40,620 nt of DNA from Chloroflexota bacterium (GCA_016190925.1 JACPPQ010000152.1:1-40620), one strand, 5' to 3'. Numbered from the stretch's first letter, positions 16,083-25,063 are shown. Made by a program: numbers and translations. Notes: generated by a model from the letters alone, not told the origin.

Positions 16083-16739
16083 TTACCGATGTCCGACTGC
16101 AATATAGACCATGCCGCCATATAGTTCGGTCACGGAAGTATTCGCTAAATAATTGCTTATGGACTCCCAGGGATGGCGGGATGCCAGTTCCATTGAAACT
16201 CCGAACGGACGCGTCAAGAAAACAAGCAACGGTGCGAGGTGAACAAACCGGTTGGAGGGCATCTTGAAGTCCGCTATTACCCACCGCTTCCCGGGAGCCA
16301 GGGAACGGGCACCACTCTTTATAATCTTGTCAAAATCAGGCGCAAGTGTGATAGCGAAGGTCGATAGTATGCCTCCCACCCCGTTCGGGAACTGGAATGA
16401 CGCCGCATCGCTTTGCACCAGCTCAACATTCGACCAACGGTTTTCCTCTACCCGCTTTCTGGCCTGTGACAGCATTGCATCTGTGATGTCCACTCCGATT
16501 ATTTTCCCGTTAGGGCCAACCGCCTGCTGAAGCAGCGGGAAGTTCCCGCCGGTGCCACACCCTATTTCCACCACCGTATCTCCGGGGTGCAGGTTCAATG
16601 CCAGAACAGCCTTTTCACGGTATGCCTGGAGTCTGAAACCAATCAGGTAGTACAGGTTTGCTGTAAAATTATATCGCCTGGCCCTTCTGCGGTAGAGGTG
16701 GATTACGCTTTCTTTCTCTACACGAAATGACTTGCTCAT
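16083..16739 (-). CDS. Class I SAM-dependent methyltransferase, UbiE-like
   Basis: The 218-residue protein has the SAM-binding motif VVEIGCGTGGNFPLL, an acidic residue after motif II (GKIIGVDITDAMLSQARKR), and a motif-IV region QSDAASFQFPNGVGGILSTFAITLAPDFDKII. RRRARRYNFTANLYYLIGF near the N-terminus resembles the RYD segment of UbiE/COQ5 quinone methyltransferases. GAGGTAGACA precedes ATG 16739. The flavoprotein fusion follows 163 nt downstream on the same strand, with no clear terminator between. The substrate is unknown; a quinone or prenyl lipid is an inference from the neighbour. Confidence 0.82.
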   Translation of the reverse strand: MSKSFRVEKESVIHLYRRRARRYNFTANLYYLIGFRLQAYREKAVLALNLHPGDTVVEIGCGTGGNFPLLQQAVGPNGKIIGVDITDAMLSQARKRVEENRWSNVELVQSDAASFQFPNGVGGILSTFAITLAPDFDKIIKSGARSLAPGKRWVIADFKMPSNRFVHLAPLLVFLTRPFGVSMELASRHPWESISNYLANTSVTELYGGMVYIAVGHR

Positions 16740-16862
16740 TGTCTACCTCGTTTCATCGGGCACATCATGTCCTCTCATGCTTATCGTTGAAGAAACAAAA
16801 GCCCTCACCGACAGTCATAAGCAACTCGCATTTTATGGCCGAAGATTCAGCTTGCTACAGTT

Positions 16863-17063
16863 CTAGTCCTTGACATACTTGGCAGGGTTGGCGTCAAAGG
16901 TTTTCTTGCAGCCGGGGGCGCAGAAATAGTAGGTCTTGCCTTTGTACTCTGATTTTGCCGGGGCAGTCGCGGGGTCTACATCCATACCGCAAACAAGGTC
17001 TTTTACTTTGGTCCCACTGCCCGCGGGCGTTTGTTCTTTCTTGCCTCTACTGAAAAATCCCAT
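16863..17063 (-). CDS. YHS domain protein
   Basis: This 66-residue protein has the short YHS metal-binding module: KVKDLVCGMDVDPATAP followed by YKGKTYYFCAPGCKKTFDANPAKYV, with cysteines at 25, 48 and 52. YHS domains occur in copper and heavy-metal resistance proteins, often fused to CopA-type ATPases; here the module is free-standing. AAGGAGGAAGATT precedes its ATG. It lies 45 nt downstream of csoR in the same direction, so the two are probably co-transcribed and metal-regulated. Confidence 0.9.
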   Translation of the reverse strand: MGFFSRGKKEQTPAGSGTKVKDLVCGMDVDPATAPAKSEYKGKTYYFCAPGCKKTFDANPAKYVKD

Positions 17064-17108
17064 AATCTTCCTCCTTATATTTTTTCGGCCGGCTACCGGC
17101 CTGCCGTC

Positions 17109-17387
17109 CTATTTCCTGGCATACCTTTCGACCACTTCTATTAGTTCATTGACATATTCGTCACTGCGTTCGTTCCGCGTCAGGGCGTCTTTGACACAGC
17201 CTTGAATATGGTCTTTGAGAATGATAGCCGCTACTTTGTGCGTTGCGGCAATTATGGATGAAAGCTGGTTCATCACATCGACACAGTACTTGTCTTCTTC
17301 AACCATTTTCTGGATGCCTTTAAGCTGCCCTTCCATTTTCCTCAAGCGCAGCAGGATTTCTTTCTTGTCTTCTATATAAGAGGGCAT
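17109..17387 (-). CDS. csoR: Copper-sensing repressor, CsoR family
   Basis: The 92-residue all-helical protein (from ATG 17387) has the Cu(I)-binding triad of CsoR at Cys35 (KYCVDV), His60 and Cys64 (KDHIQGC), with RLRKMEGQLKGIQKMVEE as the conserved first helix. Copper binding releases CsoR from DNA. The start is set by GGAGGTGGGTG directly upstream; a longer frame to 17450 would run through the operator and promoter. A palindrome at 17412-17428 lies between its own promoter and its start, implying autoregulation. It diverges from the small membrane protein and copA genes, which carry the same palindrome. Confidence 0.92.
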   Translation of the reverse strand: MPSYIEDKKEILLRLRKMEGQLKGIQKMVEEDKYCVDVMNQLSSIIAATHKVAAIILKDHIQGCVKDALTRNERSDEYVNELIEVVERYARK

Positions 17388-17411
17388 CACCCACCTCCGT
17401 ATTTCTTGGTT

Positions 17412-17428
17412 ATGCCCTATGGGGGCAT
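17412..17428. promoter_or_regulatory. CsoR operator copy 1 (csoR side)
   Basis: ATGCCCTATGGGGGCAT is a 17-bp near-perfect palindrome with the GC-rich core typical of CsoR-family sites. It sits 7 nt downstream of the csoR -10 box, where a bound repressor would block transcription. It differs from copy 2 only at two central bases. Confidence 0.8.
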
Positions 17429-17435
17429 CAGAGAT

Positions 17436-17464
17436 ATTATATAAGACCAAAAGGTGAAAGTCAA
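17436..17464 (-). promoter_or_regulatory. Promoter of csoR
   Basis: On the minus strand TTGACT (17464-17459) and a perfect TATAAT (17441-17436) are 17 bases apart. The operator begins 7 nt beyond the -10 box. Confidence 0.8.
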
Positions 17465-17560
17465 CGGTCAGTTCAATTTTGGGGAGTGCTGAAAAGGTCG
17501 TCTGAGGCTATCCGAAAATAGCGAATGGCACGTTGAAATAACGTTTTCGGCCTGCTTAAT

Positions 17561-17698
17561 GTCATTCCCGTCCGCCTGAGGCGGAGAATCCAGGTGAGGT
17601 AGGTAGGCAGGTAGGTTGGATTTTGGGACTGCCTGCTTGCCTTCTCTGACTTGCTCGCTGTACGAAACTTCGGCGGGTGGGTCAACTCCGAGAATGAC
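17561..17698. repeat. Dispersed GTCATTC...GAATGAC repeat element
   Basis: The stretch begins GTCATTCCCGTCCGCCTGAG and ends CGAGAATGACAAA, so the ends GTCATTC (17561-17567) and GAATGAC (17692-17698) are inverted repeats about 138 bp apart. The first 20 bases recur at 33385-33404. The element fills most of the 400-nt gap between the csoR promoter and the promoter of the small membrane gene; no coding sequence is seen. Confidence 0.55.
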
Positions 17699-17750
17699 AA
17701 AACGTTTTACTTTATGGGGCAGCCTCGGTTAAGTTTTTGTTAAAAGGCAC

Positions 17751-17780
17751 TTGACATTGGGGGAGCACATGTTATATAGT
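17751..17780 (+). promoter_or_regulatory. Promoter of the small membrane protein/copA unit
   Basis: TTGACA at 17751-17756 is followed by TATATA after 16 bases (17773-17778) or TATAGT after 18 (17775-17780). The second CsoR palindrome starts 9 nt further on. Confidence 0.7.
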
Positions 17781-17789
17781 ACTGGCTAG

Positions 17790-17806
17790 ATGCCCACTGG
17801 GGGCAT
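17790..17806. promoter_or_regulatory. CsoR operator copy 2 (copA side)
   Basis: ATGCCCACTGGGGGCAT matches copy 1 at 15 of 17 positions and lies at the same place relative to its promoter, just past the -10 box. The shared consensus is ATGCCCnnTGGGGGCAT. Confidence 0.8.
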
Positions 17807-17874
17807 GAGGGATGATTGCTCAACAACAAAAGTTTTTGCGCTGAACAATAATTTATTGAAGAGAGAGGTGCGCC

Positions 17875-18063
17875 ATGGTTGAATTCCTGCAAAGCTATGG
17901 AATATGGATATTTTTCGGGCTAATGTTCTTGCTGATGCTCCGCAGTCACGCGCATGGCGGAGGCGGGTGCTGCGGCGGCCATCAGCATGACTCGGTTCCG
18001 GAGGCGAAAACTGAAGAGGAAAATCAAACTTCGTCCGGCAAACGTAGCTCTGGATGCCATTGA
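17875..18063 (+). CDS. Small His/Cys-rich single-span membrane protein
   Basis: The 62-residue protein has one hydrophobic helix (residues about 3-22, YGIWIFFGLMFLLML) followed by a metal-binding-like segment RSHAHGGGGCCGGHQH and an acidic, polar tail ending GCH. GAGAGAGGTG gives a good ribosome binding site. It is the first gene after the copper-type promoter and operator and lies 121 nt before copA. Small membrane proteins of this style occur with copper genes and may hand metal to the ATPase; this is inferred from composition and place. Confidence 0.78.
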   Translation: MVEFLQSYGIWIFFGLMFLLMLRSHAHGGGGCCGGHQHDSVPEAKTEEENQTSSGKRSSGCH

Positions 18064-18184
18064 CAGAGGACAGAAGTCAGAAGTCAGACGCACAGGTGGA
18101 TTGAATTTGGGTGGAGGTCTACTGACTTGAGCGGCGCTGGTTATCAAAAAATCGGAGTATAATAGAACTTATCGGGAGCATGCT

Positions 18185-20752
18185 ATGGCAGATAAAAGTT
18201 CAAAGAAAACATCGCTATCGCTCGGCATAGGCGGCATGACCTGCGCTTCCTGCGCGGTCAACGTGGAGACGGCACTCAAGGGCGTGCCAGGAGTCAAGAA
18301 CGCAGTGGTCAATCTGGGCACAGAGAAAGCCCTGGTGGACTACGACCCGTCCAGGGCATCGCTTGCCGAAATGAAAAAGGCAGTGGATGACATCGGGTAC
18401 AGCGCAGTATTGAACACCACCACGCTCCAGGTCACCGGCATGACCTGCGCTTCCTGCGTCGAGCACGTCGAAAAGGCCGTTGGAGATCTGCCCGGCGTGG
18501 CCAAGGTTGTGGTGAACCTGGCCCTGGGGAAAGCACAGATTGAATATGCCCCGGAAATCACCTCCGTAACCCAGATAAAGAAGGCCATACAGGAAGCAGG
18601 CTACGGGGCGGTAGAAATCGCCGAGGGACAGGAGGCGCTGGACCGGGAGAAAGAGGCCCGCCAGCGCGAGATTCGCCGCCAGCTTACCAATCTTATTATC
18701 TCCGGCACGCTGGGGACACTGGTGATGATAGGTATGCTCCAGCCTTACTGGATTTTCCCCCTGTTCGTCCCGGAGTGGCTGAACAACAAGGTGGTGCTGT
18801 TCTTTCTGACCACCCCCATCGTCCTCGGCCCCGGCCGGCAGTTCTTCGTCAATAGCTGGAACGGGCTGAAGCGCGGACTGACCGATATGAACCTGCTTTA
18901 TGCCACGGGTATCGGTGCAGCTTACGGCATTGCCATCGTAAACACGTTCTGGCCGGATGCCGGCTTCGGCGGCAAAGAGGCCACCTTCTATGAGGCAGCG
19001 GCGCTGCTCACCGCTTTCATTATCCTGGGCAGATACCTCGAGGCAGTAACCAGGGGCCGCACCTCCGAGGCTATCCGCAGACTGATGAAGCTACAGCCCA
19101 AGCGGGCGCGGGTAATCAAAGACGGTCAGGAAGTGGAAATCTCTGCCGAAGAGGTGCAGATAGATGACATCCTGGCGGTGCGGCCCGGCGAGGCTATCCC
19201 TGTCGATGGAGTTGTGGTTGAAGGGTACTCATCGGTCGACCAGTCCATGATTACCGGCGAGAGCATCCCGGTAGAGAAAAAGTCTGGCGATGAGGTCATC
19301 GGCGCTACCATGAACAAGACCGGCGCCTTCAAGTTCCGGGCGACCCGCGTGGGCAAGGATACCGCCCTGTCCCAGATTATCAAGCTGGTGGAAAATGCCC
19401 AGACTACCAAGGCCCCGATACAGAGGATTGCCGATATAGTGGCAGGGAAATTCATCCTGGGCGTCCACGCCCTTGCCCTGGCAACGTTCCTGTTCTGGTT
19501 CTTTGTGGGCTTCGGGCTGTGGTTCACCCCGGAGAGCAGCCTTTTGCTCACCCCCTATCAGTTGACCGCTATCGGCGCTTTCGGGTTTTCCTTGCTGGTC
19601 TCGGTGACGGTGCTGGTCATTTCCTGCCCGTGCGCCGTGGGGCTGGCAACACCGAGCGCCATCATGGCGGGGTCTGGCAAGGGAGCGGAGTACGGCATCC
19701 TTTTCAAGGGCGCGGACGCCATCGAGGCCAGCTCGAAATTGCAGGTTATCATCTTCGATAAAACGGGCACCTTGACCAAAGGCGAACCCTCCGTTACCGA
19801 TGTGGTTGCGACTGAGGGCCTGACACAAAATGAAGTCCTGCGGCTGGCGGGTGTTGCCGAAAAGAACTCGGAACACCCCCTCGGCGAAGCCATAGTACAA
19901 GGCGCAAAAGAACGGGGGCTCAAGCTAGAGGATGCTAAAGACTTCAATGCCATACCCGGCCACGGCGTGGAGGTGCAGCTCGATGGGCGCAGCATCTTAC
20001 TGGGCAACCGGAAGCTCATGGCGGAGCGTAATATCCCCCTGAACGGACTGACGCCGGAGGCGGAACGACTGGAGGGCGAGGGCAAGACGGCCATGTTCGT
20101 CGCCTTCAACGGAAAGCCTGCGGGAATCGTCGCGGTAGCCGATACCCTGAAAGAGACCTCCGCGCAGGCGGTCGCGGAGCTTCACCGCATGGGCCTGAAG
20201 GTGGCGATGATTACCGGAGACAACCGCCGCACCGCTGAGGCTATCGCAAAGCAGGTGGGCATCGACCGCGTGCTGGCGGAGGTGCTTCCGGAGAACAAGG
20301 CTAACGAGGTGAAGAAGCTCCAGTCTGAAGGTCTCAAAGTAGCGATGGTCGGCGACGGCATCAACGATGCGCCCGCGCTGGCACAGGCCGACGTGGGGAT
20401 TGCCATCGGCTCCGGCACCGATGTTGCCAAGGAGACCGGCCAGGTCATCCTCATCAAGGACGACCTTCTGGATGTGGTGGCCGGAATACAGGTGGGGCGG
20501 GCTACCATTCGCAAGGTGAAGGAGAACCTGGTGTGGGCCTTCGCCTACAACACGCTGGCTATTCCGCTGGGTATGGGATTGCTTTACCCCTTCTTCGGAA
20601 AGGTGGTCAGCCCCGAGCTGGCGGCCCTCTTGATGGCTACCAGTTCGCTGTCGGTTACCCTGAATACGCTGAGGATGCGCGGGTTTGTGCCAGCCATCCG
20701 CCGTCGCGGACAAGCGCCGGCATTGCGGACGCAGCCCGTACAGGCAAGCTAA
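18185..20752 (+). CDS. copA: Copper-exporting P1B-type ATPase
   Basis: The 855-residue protein pumps Cu(I) out of the cytoplasm. Two N-terminal heavy-metal-associated domains each carry GMTCASC (Cys20/Cys23 and Cys88/Cys91). The actuator domain has [12 protein letters not shown], the transmembrane metal site is CPC at 481-483 ([13 protein letters not shown]), the phosphorylation motif [10 protein letters not shown] has Asp525, and SEHPLGEAI and [11 protein letters not shown] complete the nucleotide domain. Eight membrane helices are expected. A TATAAT at 18158-18163 may give a second internal promoter; GGGAG precedes ATG 18185. It is under the CsoR-type operator at 17790 together with the upstream small gene. 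Confidence 0.96.
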   Translation: MADKSSKKTSLSLGIGGMTCASCAVNVETALKGVPGVKNAVVNLGTEKALVDYDPSRASLAEMKKAVDDIGYSAVLNTTTLQVTGMTCASCVEHVEKAVGDLPGVAKVVVNLALGKAQIEYAPEITSVTQIKKAIQEAGYGAVEIAEGQEALDREKEARQREIRRQLTNLIISGTLGTLVMIGMLQPYWIFPLFVPEWLNNKVVLFFLTTPIVLGPGRQFFVNSWNGLKRGLTDMNLLYATGIGAAYGIAIVNTFWPDAGFGGKEATFYEAAALLTAFIILGRYLEAVTRGRTSEAIRRLMKLQPKRARVIKDGQEVEISAEEVQIDDILAVRPGEAIPVDGVVVEGYSSVDQSMITGESIPVEKKSGDEVIGATMNKTGAFKFRATRVGKDTALSQIIKLVENAQTTKAPIQRIADIVAGKFILGVHALALATFLFWFFVGFGLWFTPESSLLLTPYQLTAIGAFGFSLLVSVTVLVISCPCAVGLATPSAIMAGSGKGAEYGILFKGADAIEASSKLQVIIFDKTGTLTKGEPSVTDVVATEGLTQNEVLRLAGVAEKNSEHPLGEAIVQGAKERGLKLEDAKDFNAIPGHGVEVQLDGRSILLGNRKLMAERNIPLNGLTPEAERLEGEGKTAMFVAFNGKPAGIVAVADTLKETSAQAVAELHRMGLKVAMITGDNRRTAEAIAKQVGIDRVLAEVLPENKANEVKKLQSEGLKVAMVGDGINDAPALAQADVGIAIGSGTDVAKETGQVILIKDDLLDVVAGIQVGRATIRKVKENLVWAFAYNTLAIPLGMGLLYPFFGKVVSPELAALLMATSSLSVTLNTLRMRGFVPAIRRRGQAPALRTQPVQAS

Positions 20753-20765
20753 TGGAGATGTTACG

Positions 20766-20966
20766 ATGAAAAATGTTGGACTTATAAGCGCAATTATCTA
20801 TACCAGCGTATCCGTGATTGCCAGCGGACTATTCCTTCTTGCCACGCTATCCGGCAAGTATACCGTGATAGAACGCGCGGGCGGAGCGGCCTGGGTGTTT
20901 CTGCTCTCCATGATTATCCTCATGCCCCTCGTGACACCGATGGTGAAGAAGAGATTGCAGGGGTAG
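20766..20966 (+). CDS. Small two-helix membrane protein downstream of copA
   Basis: The 66-residue protein MKNVGLISAIIYTSVSVIAS... has two hydrophobic helices (about 5-26 and 41-58) and a basic C-terminus (MVKKRLQG). It starts 14 nt after the copA stop with GGAG in front, so it is co-transcribed. I recognise no family. It may assist the pump or be a general membrane protein. Confidence 0.7.
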   Translation: MKNVGLISAIIYTSVSVIASGLFLLATLSGKYTVIERAGGAAWVFLLSMIILMPLVTPMVKKRLQG

Positions 20967-20997
20967 GTGCTCATACTATGCCTTGTTACCGAGGTTT

Positions 20998-21006
20998 TGG
21001 TATAAT
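20998..21006 (+). promoter_or_regulatory. Extended -10 promoter of the toxin-antitoxin pair
   Basis: TGGTATAAT is a perfect -10 with TGn extension, 36 nt before the antitoxin ATG; no good -35 box is seen. Confidence 0.5.
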
Positions 21007-21042
21007 CAGGGTGTCTGCAAATAAGCTTGAAAGGTGCAGGGG

Positions 21043-21249
21043 ATGAGCGCGGCTAAACAGGAGTTAAAAAAAGTTGTTGGTGAATTCTCTGAAGACGAGA
21101 GCCGTATACTGCTAAGATTTGCCGAGTGGCTTAAAGAACAGGGAGAAGAACTTACCGGCAAAGAGCTTGCCATATTGCGCAGAGGGGAAAAGCAGGTTCG
21201 GGAGGGGGAATTCGTATGGTGGCGAGACGTCAAGAGAACCGATGTTTAG
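21043..21249 (+). CDS. Putative antitoxin of a RelBE-like pair
   Basis: The 68-residue product MSAAKQELKKVVGEFSEDESRILLRFAEWLKEQGEELT... is charged and helical, with a C-terminal segment EGEFVWWRDVKRTDV that could wrap the toxin. It is assigned from position: its last codons overlap the start of a RelE-family reading frame (21242), the usual antitoxin-toxin coupling. The ATG at 21043 follows AGGTGCAGGGG. DNA binding by the N-terminal part is not evident from a motif. Confidence 0.65.
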   Translation: MSAAKQELKKVVGEFSEDESRILLRFAEWLKEQGEELTGKELAILRRGEKQVREGEFVWWRDVKRTDV

Positions 21250-21500
21250 AGTCGCCCTTTCGAAGGAAGCTCTCAAGTACTACAACAGAGTTAGCGTAGT
21301 CAACCGCCGCCAGGCTGGACAGGTGCTTTGCCAGTTTAGAATCTGAGCCTCTTAAAAGTTCAAACATCAAATCTCTCAAAGGAATGGCCGGTAAATATCG
21401 GTATAGAGTAGGAAGCCTCAGGGTGATTTACGAGGTTGATAATGCAAACAGTACTGTGTACGTAATTGCCATCCTGCCCCGTGGACAGGCGTACAAGTAG
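21242..21500 (+). pseudogene. RelE-family mRNA interferase toxin, frameshifted
   Basis: ATG 21242 opens MFRVALSKEALKYYNRVSVVNRR, then the frame stops at TGA 21344-21346 after 34 codons. The following frame (+1) carries the rest of a RelE toxin: RLDRCFASLESEPL, SLKGMAGKYRYRVGSLRVIYEVD and VYVIAILPRGQAYK to the TAG at 21498. One extra base within CGCCGCC near 21306-21312 explains the break; removing it gives a normal toxin of about 85 residues. RelE toxins cut mRNA in the ribosome. The disruption may be a real inactivation or a sequencing/assembly error. Confidence 0.8.
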
Positions 21501-21768
21501 CTTGTTGCAGTTGGGTCCGTACTTCATGACATGGTTTCGTGGTTTCATAGCGTTAAACCATTTTACCACTTGTATTGCTTCGCTTTCTCGCTTCTACCCC
21601 TTACCCTGATTTCTGCCATAATCAGATATTCAATTTCATTGACGTTTCACAGAGGCCAAGTAAATTGCATGTGCTCTTTAACATTGGTATACTGTCAAAA
21701 GTAAGTGATGGCTCACTTACGGATTGCTTGCGCTATCCCAGCGAATACATTTGGAAAGGGAGTAGAAA

Positions 21769-22710
21769 ATGATTGCATTACTCTTTATCGGTATAATCGC
21801 CCTTATCGTTGGACTCGTTTGGCGGGCAACTAAGGAAAATCGGGAGGATCCCAAAGCTAGACTTGAGGCTAACATTATCAGTATTGTCGGGGTCGTTCTA
21901 ATTGTCGCAAGTCTCATCTTCGGTTCATTTACGACTGTCCCCGCGGGTAATCGTGGGGTGGTCATCCGGTTCGGTGCGGTGACGGGCGCTATCCTTGATG
22001 AAGGCCTCCAAACGAAAATACCATTCCTCGATTCGGTGGTGGTCATGTCGGTTCAGACCCAAAAATATGAAACCGCTGCTGCCTCAGCATCCCTTGACCT
22101 TCAAGACGTCAACACTACCATTGCCCTCAACTGGCGTTTGGAACCAGGCAAAGCCGCCGAGGTTTACCGGACGCTGGGACTGGATTTCATCAACAGGATC
22201 GCCGCTCCCGCCGTCCAAGAGACCATTAAGCAGGTCACTGCCAGATACAATGCGGAAGACCTAATCCTGAAACGTGAGCAGGTCAAAGGTGAGATTCAGG
22301 AGAACCTATCGAATCGGCTTTTACAGCGCGGCATTGTCACTGAGACGGTATCAATAACGGAGTTCAAGTTCAGCACAACATTCATTGCCGCCATTGAATC
22401 TAAGGTAGCAGCGGAACAGGCGGTACGCGAGGCCACGAACAAGCTGCAGCGTGTCAAAGTTGAAGCTGAACAGGCAGAAGCCCAGGCCAAGGGAGAAGCA
22501 TCTGCTCGAATCGCAAAGGCACAAGGCGAAGCTGAATACATTCGGGTTGTTACCGGCGCTCAGGTTGCCGCTAACAAAGCTATTGCGGAATCTCTAACAC
22601 CTCAAGTGCTGCAATATATCTTGATAGACAGACTCGGAGAAGATATCAAAGTTATGGTGATACCTTCGGGTCAGGGTCTCGACCTTGTACTTCCTGATAT
22701 TAAGCCGTGA
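21769..22710 (+). CDS. SPFH/prohibitin-family membrane protein
   Basis: The 313-residue protein has two N-terminal hydrophobic segments (about 2-18 and 36-55) and then an SPFH domain: TTVPAGNRGVVIRFGAVTGAILDEGLQTKIPFLDSVVVMSVQTQKYE, DVNTTIALNWRLEPGKA and NAEDLILKREQVKGEIQENLSNRL. A long Ala/Glu/Lys coiled coil (KVEAEQAEAQAKGEASARIAKAQGEAEYIR) follows, as in prohibitins and HflK/HflC. Such proteins form large rings in the inner membrane and modulate proteases. GGAAAGGGAG precedes ATG 21769. No FtsH or NfeD partner is adjacent; the 268-nt upstream gap has no gene. Confidence 0.88.
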   Translation: MIALLFIGIIALIVGLVWRATKENREDPKARLEANIISIVGVVLIVASLIFGSFTTVPAGNRGVVIRFGAVTGAILDEGLQTKIPFLDSVVVMSVQTQKYETAAASASLDLQDVNTTIALNWRLEPGKAAEVYRTLGLDFINRIAAPAVQETIKQVTARYNAEDLILKREQVKGEIQENLSNRLLQRGIVTETVSITEFKFSTTFIAAIESKVAAEQAVREATNKLQRVKVEAEQAEAQAKGEASARIAKAQGEAEYIRVVTGAQVAANKAIAESLTPQVLQYILIDRLGEDIKVMVIPSGQGLDLVLPDIKP

Positions 22711-23122
22711 AATACGAACGATTAGCCGTGCTATCCTTGTTCAGGGCTGCTGCACCATGAGCATTACCGTAGCTGCAACTATGACAATGAAACGTACGCA
22801 TGGAAGGGCAAACATTCCGATGTTCGTTCAATGACACTCAAGTTTTTAGCCGCTTTAATTATTCTTAGTACTTCTTTACTATCTTTCTTGAAAAACATTA
22901 TTAATTATGAAATCTTCAAAATAGCCTCAACTTTACATAACCGGCGAAAAAAATCAAATATACCCTTGCTTCCCAAAATAGCTTCAGGTAGACATAACTC
23001 TAAAACAATTATTCGTAGCTAATCAGCTTTGATTCGTTTCTCGTAAAAAAGCACATTGCTGGAGAGTTTTGTCGCAATGGGTTTCCTGAACTTGCTTGCC
23101 CTCCGGCTACCGGCTTCTTTCC
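22711..23122. other. Non-coding gap without recognised features
   Basis: This 412-nt stretch separates the SPFH gene from the convergent OYE-type gene. Around 22830-23020 it is AT-rich and open for 63 codons on the plus strand, but it has no ribosome binding site and no recognisable protein. No tRNA, terminator or repeat could be identified. Confidence 0.5.
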
Positions 23123-25063
23123 TTAAACAATCCTTCCTATCTCCGCCCCTTCGCGGATGGCATCCATGGCGTCCCTTGGCTCCGCGCAGTCGCCTATCCT
23201 GTATATCTCCGGGACAGTGCCTTTAAGCTGCTCGAAGAGCGCGTTCTCAGGTTTTGCGCCCACCGCCAGCACCACGGTGTCCGCCTTCAGAAAAGCAGTC
23301 TCTTGCTCGAAGTCGATGTACACGCCGGTTTCTCTTATCTCTCGCACACGCGCCTGGGTATATATGTAGACGCCGTCTTCAATTAGTCTGTCTCTCAAGG
23401 CAAGATATACCCAGTGGATGATGGCCTGTCCGCTCCCGTGCTGTCGCAGACCTGACCGGGCGACTATCGAGACCTTCTTTCCCTGTTCTGCCAGCAAGAT
23501 TGCTGCTTCCATTGCCCTGTATTTTCCCCCGACCACTACCACGGTCTTGCCCACTTTGGCCTTCCCCACGAAGACGTCCACTGCCTGCACCACGTTCTTG
23601 TTGTTTACGCCGGGCACGTCCAGGATGGCAGGCTTCGCGCCGGTAGCTACCACCACGGCATCCGGCTTATTTTCCGCTACAAACTGGCGCGTCACCGGCT
23701 TGTTGAGAATGACCTTTACACCGGCCTTCTCCAGGCTACGGCTCAAGTCCCTGGCCACGCTGGCAAAGGCTTCCTTTTGAGGCTCCAGCGACGCAATGTT
23801 CCACTGGCCGCCTAATTTGCTGTCGGCCTCATACAGGGAAACCTTGTGGCCCCGCTCTGCCAGGACTCTGGCAGCCTCCATGCCGGCAAGTCCGCCCCCT
23901 ATGACCATAATTCGCTTTGGGGAGGCCGCCGGTTTCAGGATAAACTCCTTCTCCCGCAGAACCGCGGGGTTAACGGTGCACGAGATGCCGCCATGCGCAG
24001 ATTTCATCGATTTTATCATGCAGCCCATGCAGTAAATGCAGCGCCGGATTTCATCGGTACGCCCTTCCCTGGCCTTGTTCGGTAGTTCGGGGTCGGTCAA
24101 AAAAGGCCTGCCCATTGCCACGAAGTCTGCTTTCCCTTCCCGCAAAATATTTTCCGCAAGGGCGAGGTCGCCTATCTTTCCCACTGCTATCACAGGAACG
24201 GTTGCGACCTTTCTTATCTCTTCTGCGAGGTGAACATTAAGTCCGTCAGGAAACAGATAGTTGGGGATACCCCACTTGTAGCTCTCCCACTGTCCGGCTG
24301 AGACGTGTAACGCGTCTGTTCCTGCTTTAACCAGAAGCGGAGCTACTTGTTTGCTGTCCTCGATGGTGATACCGCCATCGAGATAATCAGCGCCGCTCAG
24401 CCTGAAGCTGATAGGGAAGTCAGTGCCCACTTTCTGTCTTACTCTCTGGATAACCTCGCACGCAAACCTGGCTCTTTTCTCCACGGTCCCCCCGTATTCA
24501 TCCTGTCTTCTGTTATCCAGGGGAGACAGGAAGGATGAGATTAAGTCACCGTGGCAGCCGTGGATTTCAATAATGTCAAGTCCGGCATCCTTTAGCCTCC
24601 GGGCTCCCTCGGCGAAGGCTTCAACCACACGCTCGATGTCCTCTTTGGTCGCTTCCCTGGGGGCTTTTCCGCTGCCTACCCAGGGAATTGCGGATGGTCC
24701 CAAGGCTACTATATGGGGGTCGGTACTGCCGGTTAAGACTTTGCCTCCATGCTCCAGCTGCCAGCCAATCTTGGCCCCATGCCTGTGCACGGCGTCGGCC
24801 AGTCTTCTGAGAGGAGCGATAAACTTGTCATCATATATCGCGGGAATTGTTGAGCGGGAACTCTCTTTCAGGATAGAGGCTGTTTGTCCCAATATTAGTC
24901 CCACTCCTCCCTTCGCTCTTTCAACATAATAATCTATCATTCGGTCGTTTATGCTGCCGTCTTCATTGTGAGCGTGAGTGCCCATTGGAGCCATTAGCAG
25001 CCTGTTTCTGATTTCTACTTTGCCTATTCTGCCCGGTTGAAACAATTTCACAAATTGCCCCAC
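23123..25063 (-). CDS. Old-yellow-enzyme/2,4-dienoyl-CoA reductase type flavo-FeS enzyme
   Basis: The 646-residue protein has the FadH-like three-part layout. Residues 1-350 form the FMN barrel (KLFQPGRIGKVEIRNRLLMAPMGT, EIHGCHGDLISSFLSPLDNRR with the His-x-x-His pair, ADFVAMGRPFLTDPELPNK). A cysteine cluster RRCIYCMGC with a later Cys holds a 4Fe-4S centre; the spacing Cys-x2-Cys-x2-Cys is one residue shorter than in E. coli FadH. Then come an FAD fold (RIMVIGGGLAGMEAARVLAERG) and an NAD(P)H fold (TVVVVGGKYRAMEAAILL). Such enzymes reduce C=C bonds of enones or dienoyl-CoAs. GTG 25063 follows AGGAGATTTCAG. It lies 90 nt after dctM on the same strand, so it probably acts on what the TRAP system imports. 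Confidence 0.9.
   Translation of the reverse strand: MGQFVKLFQPGRIGKVEIRNRLLMAPMGTHAHNEDGSINDRMIDYYVERAKGGVGLILGQTASILKESSRSTIPAIYDDKFIAPLRRLADAVHRHGAKIGWQLEHGGKVLTGSTDPHIVALGPSAIPWVGSGKAPREATKEDIERVVEAFAEGARRLKDAGLDIIEIHGCHGDLISSFLSPLDNRRQDEYGGTVEKRARFACEVIQRVRQKVGTDFPISFRLSGADYLDGGITIEDSKQVAPLLVKAGTDALHVSAGQWESYKWGIPNYLFPDGLNVHLAEEIRKVATVPVIAVGKIGDLALAENILREGKADFVAMGRPFLTDPELPNKAREGRTDEIRRCIYCMGCMIKSMKSAHGGISCTVNPAVLREKEFILKPAASPKRIMVIGGGLAGMEAARVLAERGHKVSLYEADSKLGGQWNIASLEPQKEAFASVARDLSRSLEKAGVKVILNKPVTRQFVAENKPDAVVVATGAKPAILDVPGVNNKNVVQAVDVFVGKAKVGKTVVVVGGKYRAMEAAILLAEQGKKVSIVARSGLRQHGSGQAIIHWVYLALRDRLIEDGVYIYTQARVREIRETGVYIDFEQETAFLKADTVVLAVGAKPENALFEQLKGTVPEIYRIGDCAEPRDAMDAIREGAEIGRIV

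Noticed and set aside
15916-16284. 122-residue minus-strand ORF overlapping the methyltransferase
   Set aside because: It runs in a different frame across the end of a gene with a clear SAM-binding domain and has no family resemblance.
17473-17700. 75-residue minus-strand ORF in the csoR-copA gap
   Set aside because: It lies within the dispersed GTCATTC repeat and its translation reflects the repeat sequence.
22831-23022. 63-codon ORF in the AT-rich gap after the SPFH gene
   Set aside because: No ribosome binding site and no recognisable protein; composition is that of non-coding AT-rich DNA.
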